The translations under genes were made by a program, and so were the position numbers. From Motacilla alba alba (taxonomy: Eukaryota > Chordata > Aves > Passeriformes > Motacillidae), in contig NC_052017.1 in the NCBI RefSeq assembly GCF_015832195.1, positions 76,881,801-76,945,800 on the forward strand: DNA of 64,000 bases, read 5' to 3'. Below, in pieces: positions 14,849 to 26,527 of the stretch. Numbering within the stretch: the first letter of the stretch is position 1; every line of letters starts with the position of its first letter. Below the pieces are notes generated by a model that saw nothing but the letters and a program-made list of their open reading frames with translations, was not told where the DNA came from and ran no database searches.

Positions 14849-14850
<2 letters not shown>
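9830..14850. other. gene-free AT-rich stretch
   Basis: I recognise no coding region, RNA gene or long interspersed repeat here. The only clear structures are the A/C tract near 11.95 kb and a 14-base T-run at 12919-12932. The open frames are at most about 87 codons and overlap one another on both strands (for example around 11.5-12.0 kb), as chance frames do. Confidence 0.55.
11932..11986. repeat. A/C-rich low-complexity tract
   Basis: Irregular AAAACAACAACACCACC sequence is followed by a 10-base A-run, CCCCAACCAACCAACAACAAC and another A-run. The Pro/Lys/Thr-rich and Gly/Phe-rich open frames covering it are compositional artefacts. Confidence 0.8.

Positions 14851-14852
<2 letters not shown>

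Positions 14853-14883
<31 letters not shown>
14853..14883. repeat. (AT)n dinucleotide microsatellite
   Basis: Alternating AT runs uninterrupted for about 31 bases (15 units). It lies about 130 bases upstream of the first CR1 fragment. This is a likely length-polymorphic site. Confidence 0.95.
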
Positions 14884-14888
<5 letters not shown>

Positions 14889-15014
14889 TTCCATGTATAA
14901 AATTAATATTTGAGTCAACTTCTATATATGCTGAGAATTTTTTGTTCCATTTTGCCTGTTTTACTAGTGACCCCTCAGTGGAGGTACAGGAGTAGAAACC
15001 TGTTAGAATGCTAT

Positions 15015-15540
15015 TAGAATCATAGAATCATTTAGGTTGGAAAAGAGCTTTAAGATTGAATCCAGCCATTAAACCAGCACTACCAAGCCCACCAATAAAC
15101 CATGTTCCCAGGTGCCACATCTATACATCTATTAAGCATCTCCAGGGATGGTGATAGAACCACTTCCCTGACCTGCCTGTTCCAATGCTTTTCATGAATA
15201 AATCTTTCCTAATATCCAGCCTAAGCTTCCTCCGGTACAACCTGAGACCGTTTCCTCCTCTTCTATCACTTGCTACTTGGGAGAAAACACCACCCCCCAC
15301 ATGGCTAGGTAGAGGTAGAGAGCATTAAATTTCTCTCTGAACCTCCCTTTCTCCAGGCTAAACAGCCCCAGCTCCCTCAGCTGCTTTCATAAGCCTTGTG
15401 CTCCAAACTCTTCACCTGCTGCCCTTCTCTGGACACACTCCAGCACCTCATTCTCTATTGTAGTGAGGAGCCCAGAACAGAACATGGCCTCACCAGTTCT
15501 GAGTACAAGAGGGCAAGCCCTCCCCTAATCGTAGGGTGGT
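15015..15540 (-). mobile_element. CR1 LINE, 5'-truncated copy, minus strand
   Basis: This is a well-preserved avian CR1 3' region in reverse orientation. On the plus strand it begins with the reverse complement of the CR1 terminus (TCATAGAATCATTTAGGTTGG). It continues through TAAACCAGCACTACCAAGCC, GCATCTCCAGGGATGGTGA, TTCCTAATATCCAGCCTAAG, CTATCACTTGCTACTTGGGA, TTTCTCCAGGCTAAACAGCC, TGCCCTTCTCTGGACACACT and CTCACCAGTTCTGAGTACAA. CR1 is a non-LTR retrotransposon whose copies are nearly always truncated at the 5' end, as this one is. The sequence corresponds to the 3' end of ORF2 plus the 3' UTR, but no open frame survives. This is the clearest repeat in the window and the strongest sign of a bird genome. 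Confidence 0.95.
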
Positions 15541-15977
15541 CAGTGTAGCTGTAGCGATTTGGGACTCATGACCAGTTGGTGTAATACAGATAAAATATAT
15601 AAATGTTGAATTAGTAACTGGAAAGAAATAAGTTGCATATGGAGCCCAAAAATAGATGGACATGAACAAACCCAAAATTAATGGTGAAGTTAAGCACTTT
15701 ATCAAGCCACACAAAATAAACTTGCTCTGTAAGCCTAATTTGCAGTAACCCATTTTTTCAGACACAACTTACCTATGCATTTTTTTGCTCTGCATTAAGT
15801 TTTTAGTGACATCTCACTTGAACTGCCATGATAGTGTTAGAAAAGAGCAGAAGCATGCTTAATTTATATGAAAGCAACCTCAAGTTATCTTTAAGCCAAA
15901 CTACAAAATTAATTATTGACACTATTTTTGAGAGTCATACTGTGACATGATATGAAAAATAGTGCAGTTCTATTTAT

Positions 15978-16275
15978 CATAGAATCATGGAATGGTTTGG
16001 GTTAGAAAGGACCTTAAAATACATCTAGTTCCAAACCAACTTCCATAGGCAGGGATGCCTTCCATTAGACCATGTGGTTCAGAACTCCATCCAACCTGGT
16101 CTTGAACACTTCCATGACTGGATATCCACAACTTCTGCAGGCAACCTCTTCTGGGGCCTCAAATCATACTAGTGAAAAATGTCTTCCTTATAGACAATCT
16201 TAATGTACTCTCTTTCATGTTTAAACCAATTACCTTATGTCCTATCACTAAATATTCTGCTGTTCTTGATTTTAA
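15978..16275 (-). mobile_element. CR1 LINE fragment of another subfamily, minus strand
   Basis: It starts with the reverse-complement terminus TCATAGAATCATGGAATGG, then GGTTAGAAAGGACCTTAAA. It continues with GGCAGGGATGCCTTCCATTA, CTCCATCCAACCTGGTCTTG, AACACTTCCATGACTGGATA and CCTTATGTCCTATCACTA. The pattern differs from the element at 15.0 kb and matches the CR1 3' UTR class containing the 'TGGCCTTGAACACTTCCAGGGATGG' type of sequence. Similarity fades after about 16255 into AT-rich DNA. It is 5'-truncated and more diverged than the 15.0-kb copy, with no coding capacity. Confidence 0.88.
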
Positions 16276-17249
16276 AGTTACTAAAATAATTGTTAGGAGA
16301 CTAAAGAAAACACAAATGGGGGGGGGTCTTCTGAACTGGTCTCTCAATTTTCTTTAATGAAACTTCTACTGTGATTAACCCAGTTCTATATCAAATCAAG
16401 CATTTATCAGCTCTAAATTTCAATAATGCAACTTAAGGCAATTTAGCATAGAATTATATATCAGTTTTGTATCATCATATTTGTCATCTTCTGGGTACCC
16501 ACTTTAAAAGAAAAACAAATCACAAAATCTCTCACTGACTGAACTGACATAAAGGCTTAGATGTTTATTTCAACACCTTAAGCTACAATGAAGAGCATCA
16601 CTGTGCTTTAACACATGATGCGTCTTCAGAAGAAAGGTTTCACATGCAGCTCAAAATGATTGCTGAGAAGACTCCCACACTCTGAGGTAAGGATTCCCAT
16701 ACCAGCAGCAACAGGAGCTGTTCCAGCTAGCTCTGGCTAGGCACTATGTCAGGAGGGTTTCTATTGCTCATAAAATATGCACTGACTGCTTTGAAGTAAC
16801 CTTGGTGCTAATGGTTCGCACACTGTAATTTTAGGAGCCACTTCTTAGAGGTTGTTAAGTGCTTGCTACAGGATGCATCAGCATTATGTTGGAGAAAGGT
16901 GCAGGCTCCCTTTGCCTGTACTTAACTAAATGTGAATCAGCTCTGAACTGAACCAGAAGCTGAATAGGCAGAATATATTTACTCGGGCTCTCTGCTTTGC
17001 TATCACAGTCACTCTACAATGAGCTTATGGTATGGGCAGCGTGAACACACATCTGCCTGCGCCAGATATACTGATTGCAGGAAGGAATAAGCACCTCAGG
17101 GGGTCAAGTACTCTTTAGTAATTTGGGCTTTAGCCTCTAAAGCTCCTATAAATGTATAATTAGAATGAGCAAATGTGTCATTGGCTTACATTCAAAGTTT
17201 ATGTGTAAAACTAGAGCAATACTCAACTACTCTTATCCCCTTAAAGAAC

Positions 17250-17440
17250 CAGTTCCACTTTCTAGCACTGGAATAGGCTCCCCAGGGAAGTGGTCACAGC
17301 ACTAGCCTGACTGAGTTCAAAAATTATTTGGACAATGCTCTCAGGCACCTTGGGGTGTCCTGTGCAGGGCCAGAGCCAAACCTGATGATCCTTATGTGTT
17401 CCTTCCAACTCAGCAATTTCTGAGATTTTGTGATATTTTC
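17250..17440 (+). mobile_element. CR1 LINE 3' end, plus strand
   Basis: This is a 3'-terminal CR1 piece in forward orientation: TAGCACTGGAATAGGCTCCC, CAGGGAAGTGGTCACAGCAC, TTGGACAATGCTCTCAGGCA, GTCCTGTGCAGGGCCAGAGC, TGATGATCCTTATGTGTTCC, then TTCCAACTCAGCAATTTCTG and a degraded terminal repeat. The same block occurs at about 44.99-45.18 kb, so both copies belong to one subfamily. It is the third CR1 in 2.4 kb and the only one of the three in this orientation. Confidence 0.88.
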
Positions 17441-20400
17441 TATTTCCATGTCAATCTAATTGCTAATTAAGACAAAGCCAGTGCTCTGAATGCAGTGTTG
17501 GAGAAAGAACTTACACCTACGTATTATTAATAACATAATACTATCTTACTGACAACACAACACTAGTTTATTAGTCAACATTTGCATTCTTCCGATAAAC
17601 TATTCAGCTATCTACTCTCAGTGGAGAAAGTCCTGACATAAAATAGCCATTTCTGAATATATGAAATACAGAATACTCATCACTAATCTTAGATCTTTAA
17701 ATATAAGCAATTCAATAATGAAAATATCTGGTGATATGTAGAAATTTCATAATATAGGTTACTCTACTTATATTATTTAGAAGTTTCAAATGCAATTTTA
17801 AAATCAGATTCAGATGCTAAACCTGCCAAAACTGAACCCAAGTTTGCAAGTACCAGTACTGATGCTTTTTCTTAGAACTTCTTAATTTTAACAAAATCAA
17901 AATTAAAATTTTAGTGTTGATCATGGAAATACCTACACAGATGTAACATTCTCAAATATAAGTTCTTGTGTCTAAAAATACACAATGAAACTATTTTCCT
18001 AAAATCCTTTTGAAGTCTTAAACACTACTTACTGTAATACATTGTTACTTGAAATTTTAAATTATAACTTCCTTAAAATTCTTCCATAGTTAGTATTTGA
18101 TAAAAGCTTCCTTTTCACTTTCTCAAGAGGAGAAATTAAAGTTCTACATAATTTTCATTTATGTAGGACTGTGCATTTCAAATGCAAAGAAATTAAGACT
18201 GCAGTTTAAAAGTTTTTTTTAAAAGGAAATAGAACCCTACCCTCTTTAAAGTCTCCTAATTCTGTAATAGAACTTCAATAATACAATACTTAAGAAATTT
18301 TTGTCACCTAATTCAGCACAGATTTCTGTCTTTACTGATTTAAAATATGATTTGTTAGAAGTGAATTCTTGAAGTTCACCAGGCAGTTTTTGATATCTAA
18401 TGAGTTTCAAACAGTTCCTTTCTTAAGATATTTTTGTATCAAATATAGCATTCAGCCCTGCAATAGAGGTGTTTTCTGACCAAACGGGGTGTGATTTATT
18501 TGCAGGAAGATGACTGAGCCAAGGGAGTTCTATATTTGATTAGGGGCAAAACCACTTCTTTGCAGCCTTAGCTAGAAATGCATCTCTCCACTAGCTTCTG
18601 TATTTTGTCCCAAACTCCTCAGTTTCAGTGGGCGTGATGAAAGATGTCTTCTGTGCACCTTGTCTCGCAGGATTGATTTTGTTTATAAAAATAAGTAAAC
18701 AAAATATTGAAGAGTCAGGCTGAAACAGAAAGAAGATTCTCATTTTTGAGCTGTTTGCCAAAGTAGTTATGCAAATACTTATTGGTAAGACTGAATTATT
18801 AAAGTACATCAGTAATATAATATGTGTTTTCAATATACCTTTATGTAGGTTTCGTTCAAGAATATAGGTGAATTTAATATCAACCCTAAGAAATCCTTTC
18901 ATCTTAACAGTGATTTGAGTGCTGACAGGGACTCGAACTGGTGACACAAATAAATTATATTCATATAAGATATGTTTGTCAGCTAATATAAAAACACATG
19001 ACATCATATTTGCTATTTATGTTTGATTATGGTACAAAACATGTTTTAAAAGTCTGGTGTTTATTGCAGTTATTCTATATTCCAGATTTTATGGAAACCT
19101 GTGCATTACTTACCACATTGTTGCGCTCTAGCTATGATGATCCACAGTAGTAATACACATGCATGTATGCATATAATTGTATAAAATGAGAAAGTCCATG
19201 AGGAGATGCAGTTTCTGGTAGATAGTCTTAATGTCCACTAAAAGCAGCCAGACATGCATTAACACAGATCAAATATACTAATAGTAGTAGACATAGTTAA
19301 CTCTGATATTAAAAAAAAATCAAATAAATTGCTCAGAACACTGAAGTTAGTGGGTACATTTCACAATGGAAAAAAATCTTGTCTCCTTGAGGACTTTCAA
19401 AACAGCAGTATGATATTTAAAAGATGGTGAAATGCCAAAAAAATTATCATATTTCTTGACAAGATATGCATACATGTCTCAAAGAACAAAACTACTGCTG
19501 TGACTAATTTCACTCTTTGTTGGAAAACAAGTACAACTTTGCATTACAGTTTCCAAGTGAAATTTTAATATCAAGCTGAGCTTGACTAAATTAGTGCCTG
19601 TGTTGAAACAGCATCATCTTACCTACTGTGTTGAAATGTTTGGTGCATAGCAAGAAGTTGCCAAATTACTTAGAGCACAAAATTGGAAGTTTGTTAAAAT
19701 ATGGAAGAGGATAGGTACCCAACACCACAGCCATCACAATTTCAGGAGTATTATTAAACTTAACTAAACTGTGTCAGGATCATTCACCACTCTGTTGAAA
19801 GAGTAACATCAAGCAAAACTAATAAAATCAAAAAAGAACAAACGTTCATTTTGGTTTGAACTAAATGGCTCAGAAGTCAATCACTTTTTAATGAGGGAGA
19901 AAAGGACAGGCAGAAAAAGAGTGATGAATTTCAATTAACATGTTCTAATTCTGTCAAAATAACTAAGATCTGTAAAGATAATAATTTATCTTCAAATGTA
20001 TCTGTGTTCATAAGCTGTATCTGTGTTTTTTCTACAATTGCACATGATCTTGTTTGTGTATTTTTTAAATTATTCATTTTTTGTCTGGTTTTTAAACTAA
20101 GTGAGCTAAATTCAGCTATACGTTGAATGACAGACTTTAATTATGTTTAGGTTTAAAACCATGAAAATGATAAAACAATCTTTCTTGTATTCCATTTTTT
20201 TTTAAATCAGAAGACTTATTAATCAGCTGTGACAGATTTCATAATTTCAGGATGACAGCTCAAAAAGATACAATCACACAAACAAAATACAAACTATACA
20301 TTTTTAGGGAAATTATTAATAGAGTGGAATAAGAACTATTGCCTAATAGCTAAGAGCCTTTTCAGGAGAAATGACCGAAGACTAGCTTCTCCTCTGAAAA

Positions 20401-23209
20401 ATACACAAAAGATCATTTCTGTTTGGCAAATAGGCTGCGGCATGCCATGAGGCCTAAACTCAGAAGTGGCTTTTAGAATCTTTTAAAAAGCCAGGGTACT
20501 CATTAATTTGGAAATAAACTTGCTCAACAATTGTTAAAGATGGTCAGGCATTTCTTCTGCAGGTGTCTGTACAGTGTAACCAACATTACACTGAGAAATC
20601 TGATGAGTGGAAACCAGAGACATGACCTGATGACCTCAGGAAAGGGTCTTTTAGTGGTGAGCATAATTAATGTTCTTCTGTTTTAGATCAAGTTCAAATT
20701 CAGGTCTTGTGTTGAGCCTACAAGAGAAAAATTGCTAAATACATGTAACTAGGTTTTACAATGTTCATTCTCTGTCCTTTGCAAGTGAGTTAAATATTGA
20801 GTGAGTCTCTGAAATGGAGAAGGTTTTTATACCGGGTACTGTACTTGAGATTCTTTCATATTTTGAGAGCAAGCTCTCCTCAGATGTGATGCAATGTCAG
20901 AGCCCTACCACTAAGCTGCCTTCAGAGCTAGGGAGGCTCAGAGACTGAGATGCACTGGTGCCATACTGAGAGGAGGAACTGTGTCGTCAGGGTCTTCCAC
21001 AATATAAAAAATTGAGGGTTTAGCACAGAGATCCAGCAGAGAAGAATGTGCAGGAAAGGGTTTTATTTATTCTCTTAGATCTGCAAAAGAGTCATTGAAG
21101 TGCTGAAGAGCCAATGGAGTGCATTGACTGTTTTTAAAGAAATAATTCAGATTAAAAAAATTGTTTCTTCAGCAGAACTAGACTCTCCAAATGAAAATTT
21201 AATTTAGCAAGAAAGAATAAACAGCTTATGCTCTTCAATGTTAAGAAAATTCTTTGAAGAGGAGAAACATTTTAAAGTGTAAGAAGGAGAAACTGGCACT
21301 CTATGAGACACTTTAGGAAGATGCAGTATACAAATCCCAAAATCTGGCCAATCAAGATGGAGAAACTGCTTCAAAGTATATCAAAAAGGTGAAAAGCATA
21401 TTGATGGAATTGTATTTCCTGCTAATAAGGATATATTGACTGTTTTTCAAGCTAACCTCCTGAATTCATTGTTTCATGGAGATCATATATTTCCTAGAAA
21501 TGTAAATTGGGGCATAAATTTATTATTATGCACTATAGAGCAAATTTTTTTTTTAAAATCTCTATCACAAACTTCTCCAGGCCTCACCAGGGAAATGGAC
21601 AGTGTCATTACCAAGAACAGGCTTTCTGAAACAAAATTAAGGCGTTCTAAGCAAAAGATGTTGCAAGCACAGTGCTGTTTCTCCGTAGCAGCCTTGAACA
21701 TGACACTGGAGGAAAATCTTTGGCATTTTCCTGCAGGAGCCCTGAACGATATAGAAGAACAAAGCCATGCTTTCTGAAATGAAATATGCCAACAAGTCAC
21801 CCTCTGAGAAAAAGTTCAGCCTGATCTCAAGCCACTCTAAGGTATCATGATGAAGTGTACTCTTGACTGTAGCTTGGTGTTACCATGAGGACAGCTATAA
21901 CAGAGCCTAAAAGTAAAGTACTGTCTCAAAAATATTGTCTGAAATTGTTGTTACAATATTTCAAAAGTACAACTTCAAACAGAGCAACAAACATCCTCCA
22001 AAACCTGCTGGCACGTAGCTGTGCACTGGTCATGCAGAGAACTGCCAATGCCTATGCCAGTTCTAACTGGCAGGGAATTTTCACCCCAAAGCAATCCACT
22101 GGTTCATGCACAACCTGCTCTGACACCTCCCCAGAGCAGCAGAGTCTGTCCCTCTGGGCTACAAGCGTGGCGCAAACATGCAGCATCGACAGCTAAGACT
22201 AGACATGTTGACCAAGTGTGAAGGGATGTTTAGTACAACTGTGTCTAAGATCAGGAAGACTTTCAGTCACTCCTATACTCCCACACATAAAGTTCCTGGA
22301 GTAAAAAAACAACTGTTGCATAGCTTAACAGGTGGGAAAACCAAATAAAATAATGAAAGACCTAGTGCAGGCCATGCTCAGAAACATATTATTTTCCTTT
22401 CTCTTCTGTAGTATTTCACTACATGTAATAGATAATAATTATATTTATCACCACAATTATAAGTTTTAACACAACTTTACAGTTGGCTTTTTGTCTTCTT
22501 GTTTTAATTTTATCCATTAACAAGCCCTAGTCTACCATTCTAAAACAAGTTAAAAGCTGTGACAAAAAGTGCTAATGACACTGTGACTACAATGAGGGGG
22601 AATGAGAGCTACTCCCTTCAAGGGGCTGCTTGATCCTGAGACTACAGTCCTCTGAACCTCCTATTCAGAAAGTGCCCATACTTAACTTGGCAGAAGCTTA
22701 ATAGTTTTTAAACTGCTTATCAATTTGCAATGCTTCTGCATCAGAAGATCTAGATGGGAAAAAGGAATACCTCTTTTTCTTTCTTGAAGAGAGAGAATGA
22801 GTTTGCAAGAAATTCCTTCTTGGATGTATATTAGAAAAGCTACAAAAAATGAAAACATAGGTCTTGTATTTAACCTTTTTGCTTTCCTTTACCTTTCCCC
22901 AACATCTTGGCCCCCAGTAAAACTGAGTATTTCTTAAAAACTCTGAACTCCCTCGGCATGACTTTTAGTTTTGTGAGAACATTTATCTTGGAATGGAAAT
23001 CAAGTAAAATGTTTAAGTAACACATTTTAGAAAAGTTACTATGACAGGCAAAGTAAAGCCTTTTAAAATATTTCAAAATATCAAGCCCACAGACTAAGAA
23101 AAATTCTAAATAAAATCAATAATAATTAATAAAATTCTAGACAACAATCAGAGTTCAACCCAAACTGAACATCTAAACATTGCCACTGACATTGACTAAA
23201 ACTGTGAAC
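17441..23209. other. gene-free AT-rich stretch
   Basis: Nothing recognisable is present. The longest open frame is 138 codons on the minus strand at 18591-19007. It is rich in Ile, Leu, Phe and Ser with no domain I recognise, and its flanks show no clear exon structure. Overlapping frames at 21436-21800 on both strands have no recognisable similarity either. I see no CR1 or LTR pieces. Confidence 0.5.
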
Positions 23210-23291
23210 TTTTTTTTTTTTTTTTGTAATATCCTGCATATCTTTTGAAGGCCACTAAATAAAAACTCATGAGTTACCAAAAAAAAAAAAA
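23210..23291. repeat. T16 and A13 homopolymers flanking a 53-base core
   Basis: A 16-base T-run at 23210-23225 and a 13-base A-run at 23279-23291 enclose 53 bases. The core contains AATAAA at 23258-23263, which ends 15 bases before the A-run. That spacing resembles a polyadenylated retrocopy 3' end, but I recognise no parent transcript upstream. Confidence 0.6.
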
Positions 23292-26200
23292 TGCTCATCA
23301 TTTTCATATACTCTCTGCTCGGTTTTGCCTGATGAGTTCTCTGACAATTTGTTGTTTGTCACCATAGAAAGCCCGAAGCCTCTATGCTAGCCTGGCTTTC
23401 AATTTTCCACTTTTCATATCTTAGCCTTCATATGCACAGATCCCTAGCAGTTTTAAGAAATGAATTCCACAGTGCACTAAAAGTCCTTTTAAAATGTGTG
23501 GCTTAGCTCACAGTTTTTGAAAGGAATACATTTGATTACAGATTTTTGAAAACTGTGTCTGCATCTCCAGTATGCCCTCTTTCATTCTAGAGATAACTAT
23601 CACAAATAAACCCCGGAGTACATATGTGATTAAAAAAAATAATAACATACTGTTAAATTTAGCCTTCAGTAGGGTCTGGAACAATTTTACATAAAATAGA
23701 TATCTCAGGATCTGTATTTAAGTTAGATAGAGTAACTGGTGGGCATTCCAGCAGCTTACAAAAATGGACTCAAGATATCAACTAAGCATATTTAATATTC
23801 AGGATAAAGGTTGTACTGGTAGCCCTAGGAAAAAAACTACTTTTTTTTTGCAGAGAATGGGATAATGGCAAAAGCTGCACGCAGTACTCATGTGGGAATG
23901 AGAGGGACCACTGTCCTGTTGAAATCATACTTTCATTTTACCTCTAATTCGAACCTCACCATAACATTAAGCCCATGGCAGAAAGTCTGGCTGCTGTGAC
24001 GCGGACAGGACAGGAGGCATAAATTCCAGAAGGAAAATCTATTTGATGAGATTAGCAGTTGAGGATTTAATCTGAGCTTTAGCCCTGAAGTCAGAGGGAG
24101 CCCACAGACAGCCTTGTGCAACATATAATCTTTCCTTAGAATGTCTCCTTAGAATATAGGAATGTTTTCACTGAAGACAAAATAAGGAAAACTTCTGGGA
24201 CTTAGCATCAAAACATTTAGTTTGAAGTTTAAAGAAAGAGATTATCAAATGTCATTAGACTTCTGCTTCTACTGAAGAGACTGAGAAAGCTTCTAACTTT
24301 ATGCTTAGAAACTATGAAATCACTTCTAAGAAAACAATTAATTTTTATTAGCAAAGTTTGAGTCAAGCATTGATTCAATAACTTCATGTCCACTGCATAA
24401 TTGCCATAAATCCTGAAGATTTATGATTTAAAGGTGTCTCTTCTGCCCCATTAAAATTGCTTTACTTTATTTTGTGTTCAATACAGATAGCTGAAGAGAC
24501 AAATTATTATTACTTTAAAAAATCCTCATAGTGTTTTATTTTAAGTTACCTTTTAAAATTGTTTACTTGAATGAAAATAAATTATATAGGTCATAACTTG
24601 TGAAAGGTATGAGGAAGGAAAATTGGAGGAATGTTGGATTCATGTTTGATCTGGCATATAACCTTGTAAGGTTTAAGTAAGCTGTAATAGAAATTGCTTC
24701 AGCAGATCTTGGGATAATTTTAAAATTGGCATAAATCCAAGAGTCTCACATCAGAACACTAAATTTTACTATTAAGAAATGAAAGCTTAAATCCTTTCAA
24801 GGTTGTGGCATCTACTGCACAAACAAAACGGCTGACTGATTTGTAAAATCAGTCTGTGATTTATAAAAACTTTGACATTTTATTTAGTTAATTATCCTGG
24901 TACTGTTTTAACCATCATAGATAAAAATAGCATCTGGGTTTCTGAAGTGGAAGAATTCTGTTTCATATATGAATTCTTGCATTCTTGTTAGTTACCAAGT
25001 TTCTACCAAATTCAGTTCAGACTGAAAGGTAATTATTTTCATTAAAACATGCCATTTTTTTTTTCTCTGTAATACGTATATCAAAGGGGTCAAGAATGTA
25101 TCCTTAAAAAAGAATGGATTTTTTTCCTGATATTTCCCTCAATCGTTTTCGCATTAAGACTAAATATATAAACATACTAAATAGTTTTATGTACTTGGAA
25201 ATAATGTGGAAAAATATCTAGAGTGCATCACATGCTAAATATTCAGGTTCACAGGGAAATGAAGTATAAATATGAAGCAGTGCTGGAGATGAGTTTTTCT
25301 TGTCACGTCTGCTAAATGTCAGCAGAAAAAAAAGGAGGATCTGCTCCTAAAATCCCTTAGTGACACATAGGAGTCTTTATACTGGTCTTACTGGGTGGAA
25401 GCCCACTGAAGCTGGGTTCAAACTCTTTGACAAATGATGGAAAACTCTTATGAAAAGGTAATCCTTGCTCTTTGTGATGCATGTTAGACAGAATTAAAAT
25501 CCAATATTGCATGTTCTTTATGTAGGAACTTGGACTCTGTTTTATTGCTACATCTCAAATTGAAATTATAAAAAGCTTGAATCAAATAGAAAATAAAGGC
25601 TAGAATATCAAATGTAAAGGGTTGTTGATGCCCTTTCTTCCAAGAATTATATATTTACTTGAAGCTGGAAAAAACATAATTCTATTGCATAGCATTTTAT
25701 TTCAGTGCAATTTTTTAAAAAAACAGTCAAAATTGATTCCCAAAAGTCTTGCAATATACTCAGAAAGTGATGATGAGATATATGTTTTCTAATTCAATAT
25801 TTATAAAGAAATAACTATGTTATTTTACTTCTGTATCAGAATGAAACATCATTGGTATAAAATACTCTGTAAATAGCTACTATGTAATATTCCTTTGATA
25901 AAGAGAAACCCAGGCCCTGAAAGAATAATGTTAAAAAAAGCTGTATTTAGAAAGCACCTGCATATTGAATATCACAGTAACAATGACACAAACTTTAAGT
26001 CAGACAAATTTCTCTCAATATTTCATTAGGCAATGCTGGCAAGGAATTAAGGCTAAAATCTTCAAATGTGTGCAGGAGAATTAGAAGCTCATATTCTGGT
26101 ATAATCAGCTGTACATTAAACTCGTAATTCTCCTGCTGTTCTTCACATGGATAATCTGCAGCTTCATTGTAGGAACAGGAATTGACTCATCTCACAGATC

Positions 26201-26451
26201 TCAGTCCATGAAAGTGTGCTAAGCTCTCCATATTTGTTCTCCAAAACATAGTATTAATTGAAGTCCCTATTTAAACAGGATATGAGCTAGAACATGATAA
26301 AATTATCATGAATATAGCAAAGGATATATTTTCTGCTTCACCTCCAACTGGGGTGTCAATTCAAAAATCAGAATATATATATTTTTATTCCAGTGTTTCC
26401 AGAAAATGTTAGATTAATTTTAATGTTTGTGTAAATTAAGTGACCTTAACA

Positions 26452-26527
26452 TAATAAACAAAAAAACAACCAAACAACCAACCAAATAAAAACTAAGCAA
26501 AAATTCCCTCAACCAAACTAAAACACC
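26452..26527. repeat. A/C-rich low-complexity tract
   Basis: AACAAAAAAACAACCAAAC followed by AACCAACCAAATAAAAAC and similar sequence, without a stable period. Same class as the tracts at 3.05, 11.95 and 52.5 kb. Confidence 0.75.

Noticed and set aside
18591..19007. 138-codon open frame, minus strand
   Set aside because: Hydrophobic, Ile/Phe/Ser-rich translation with no recognisable motif. A frame of this length can arise by chance in 64 kb of AT-rich DNA.
23850..23996. Pyrimidine tract plus TTTGCAG followed by a 45-codon open stretch, resembling a splice acceptor and exon
   Set aside because: It ends at an in-frame stop without a visible donor site, and its translation is not recognisable. 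An antisense frame partly overlaps it. Not enough to call an exon.
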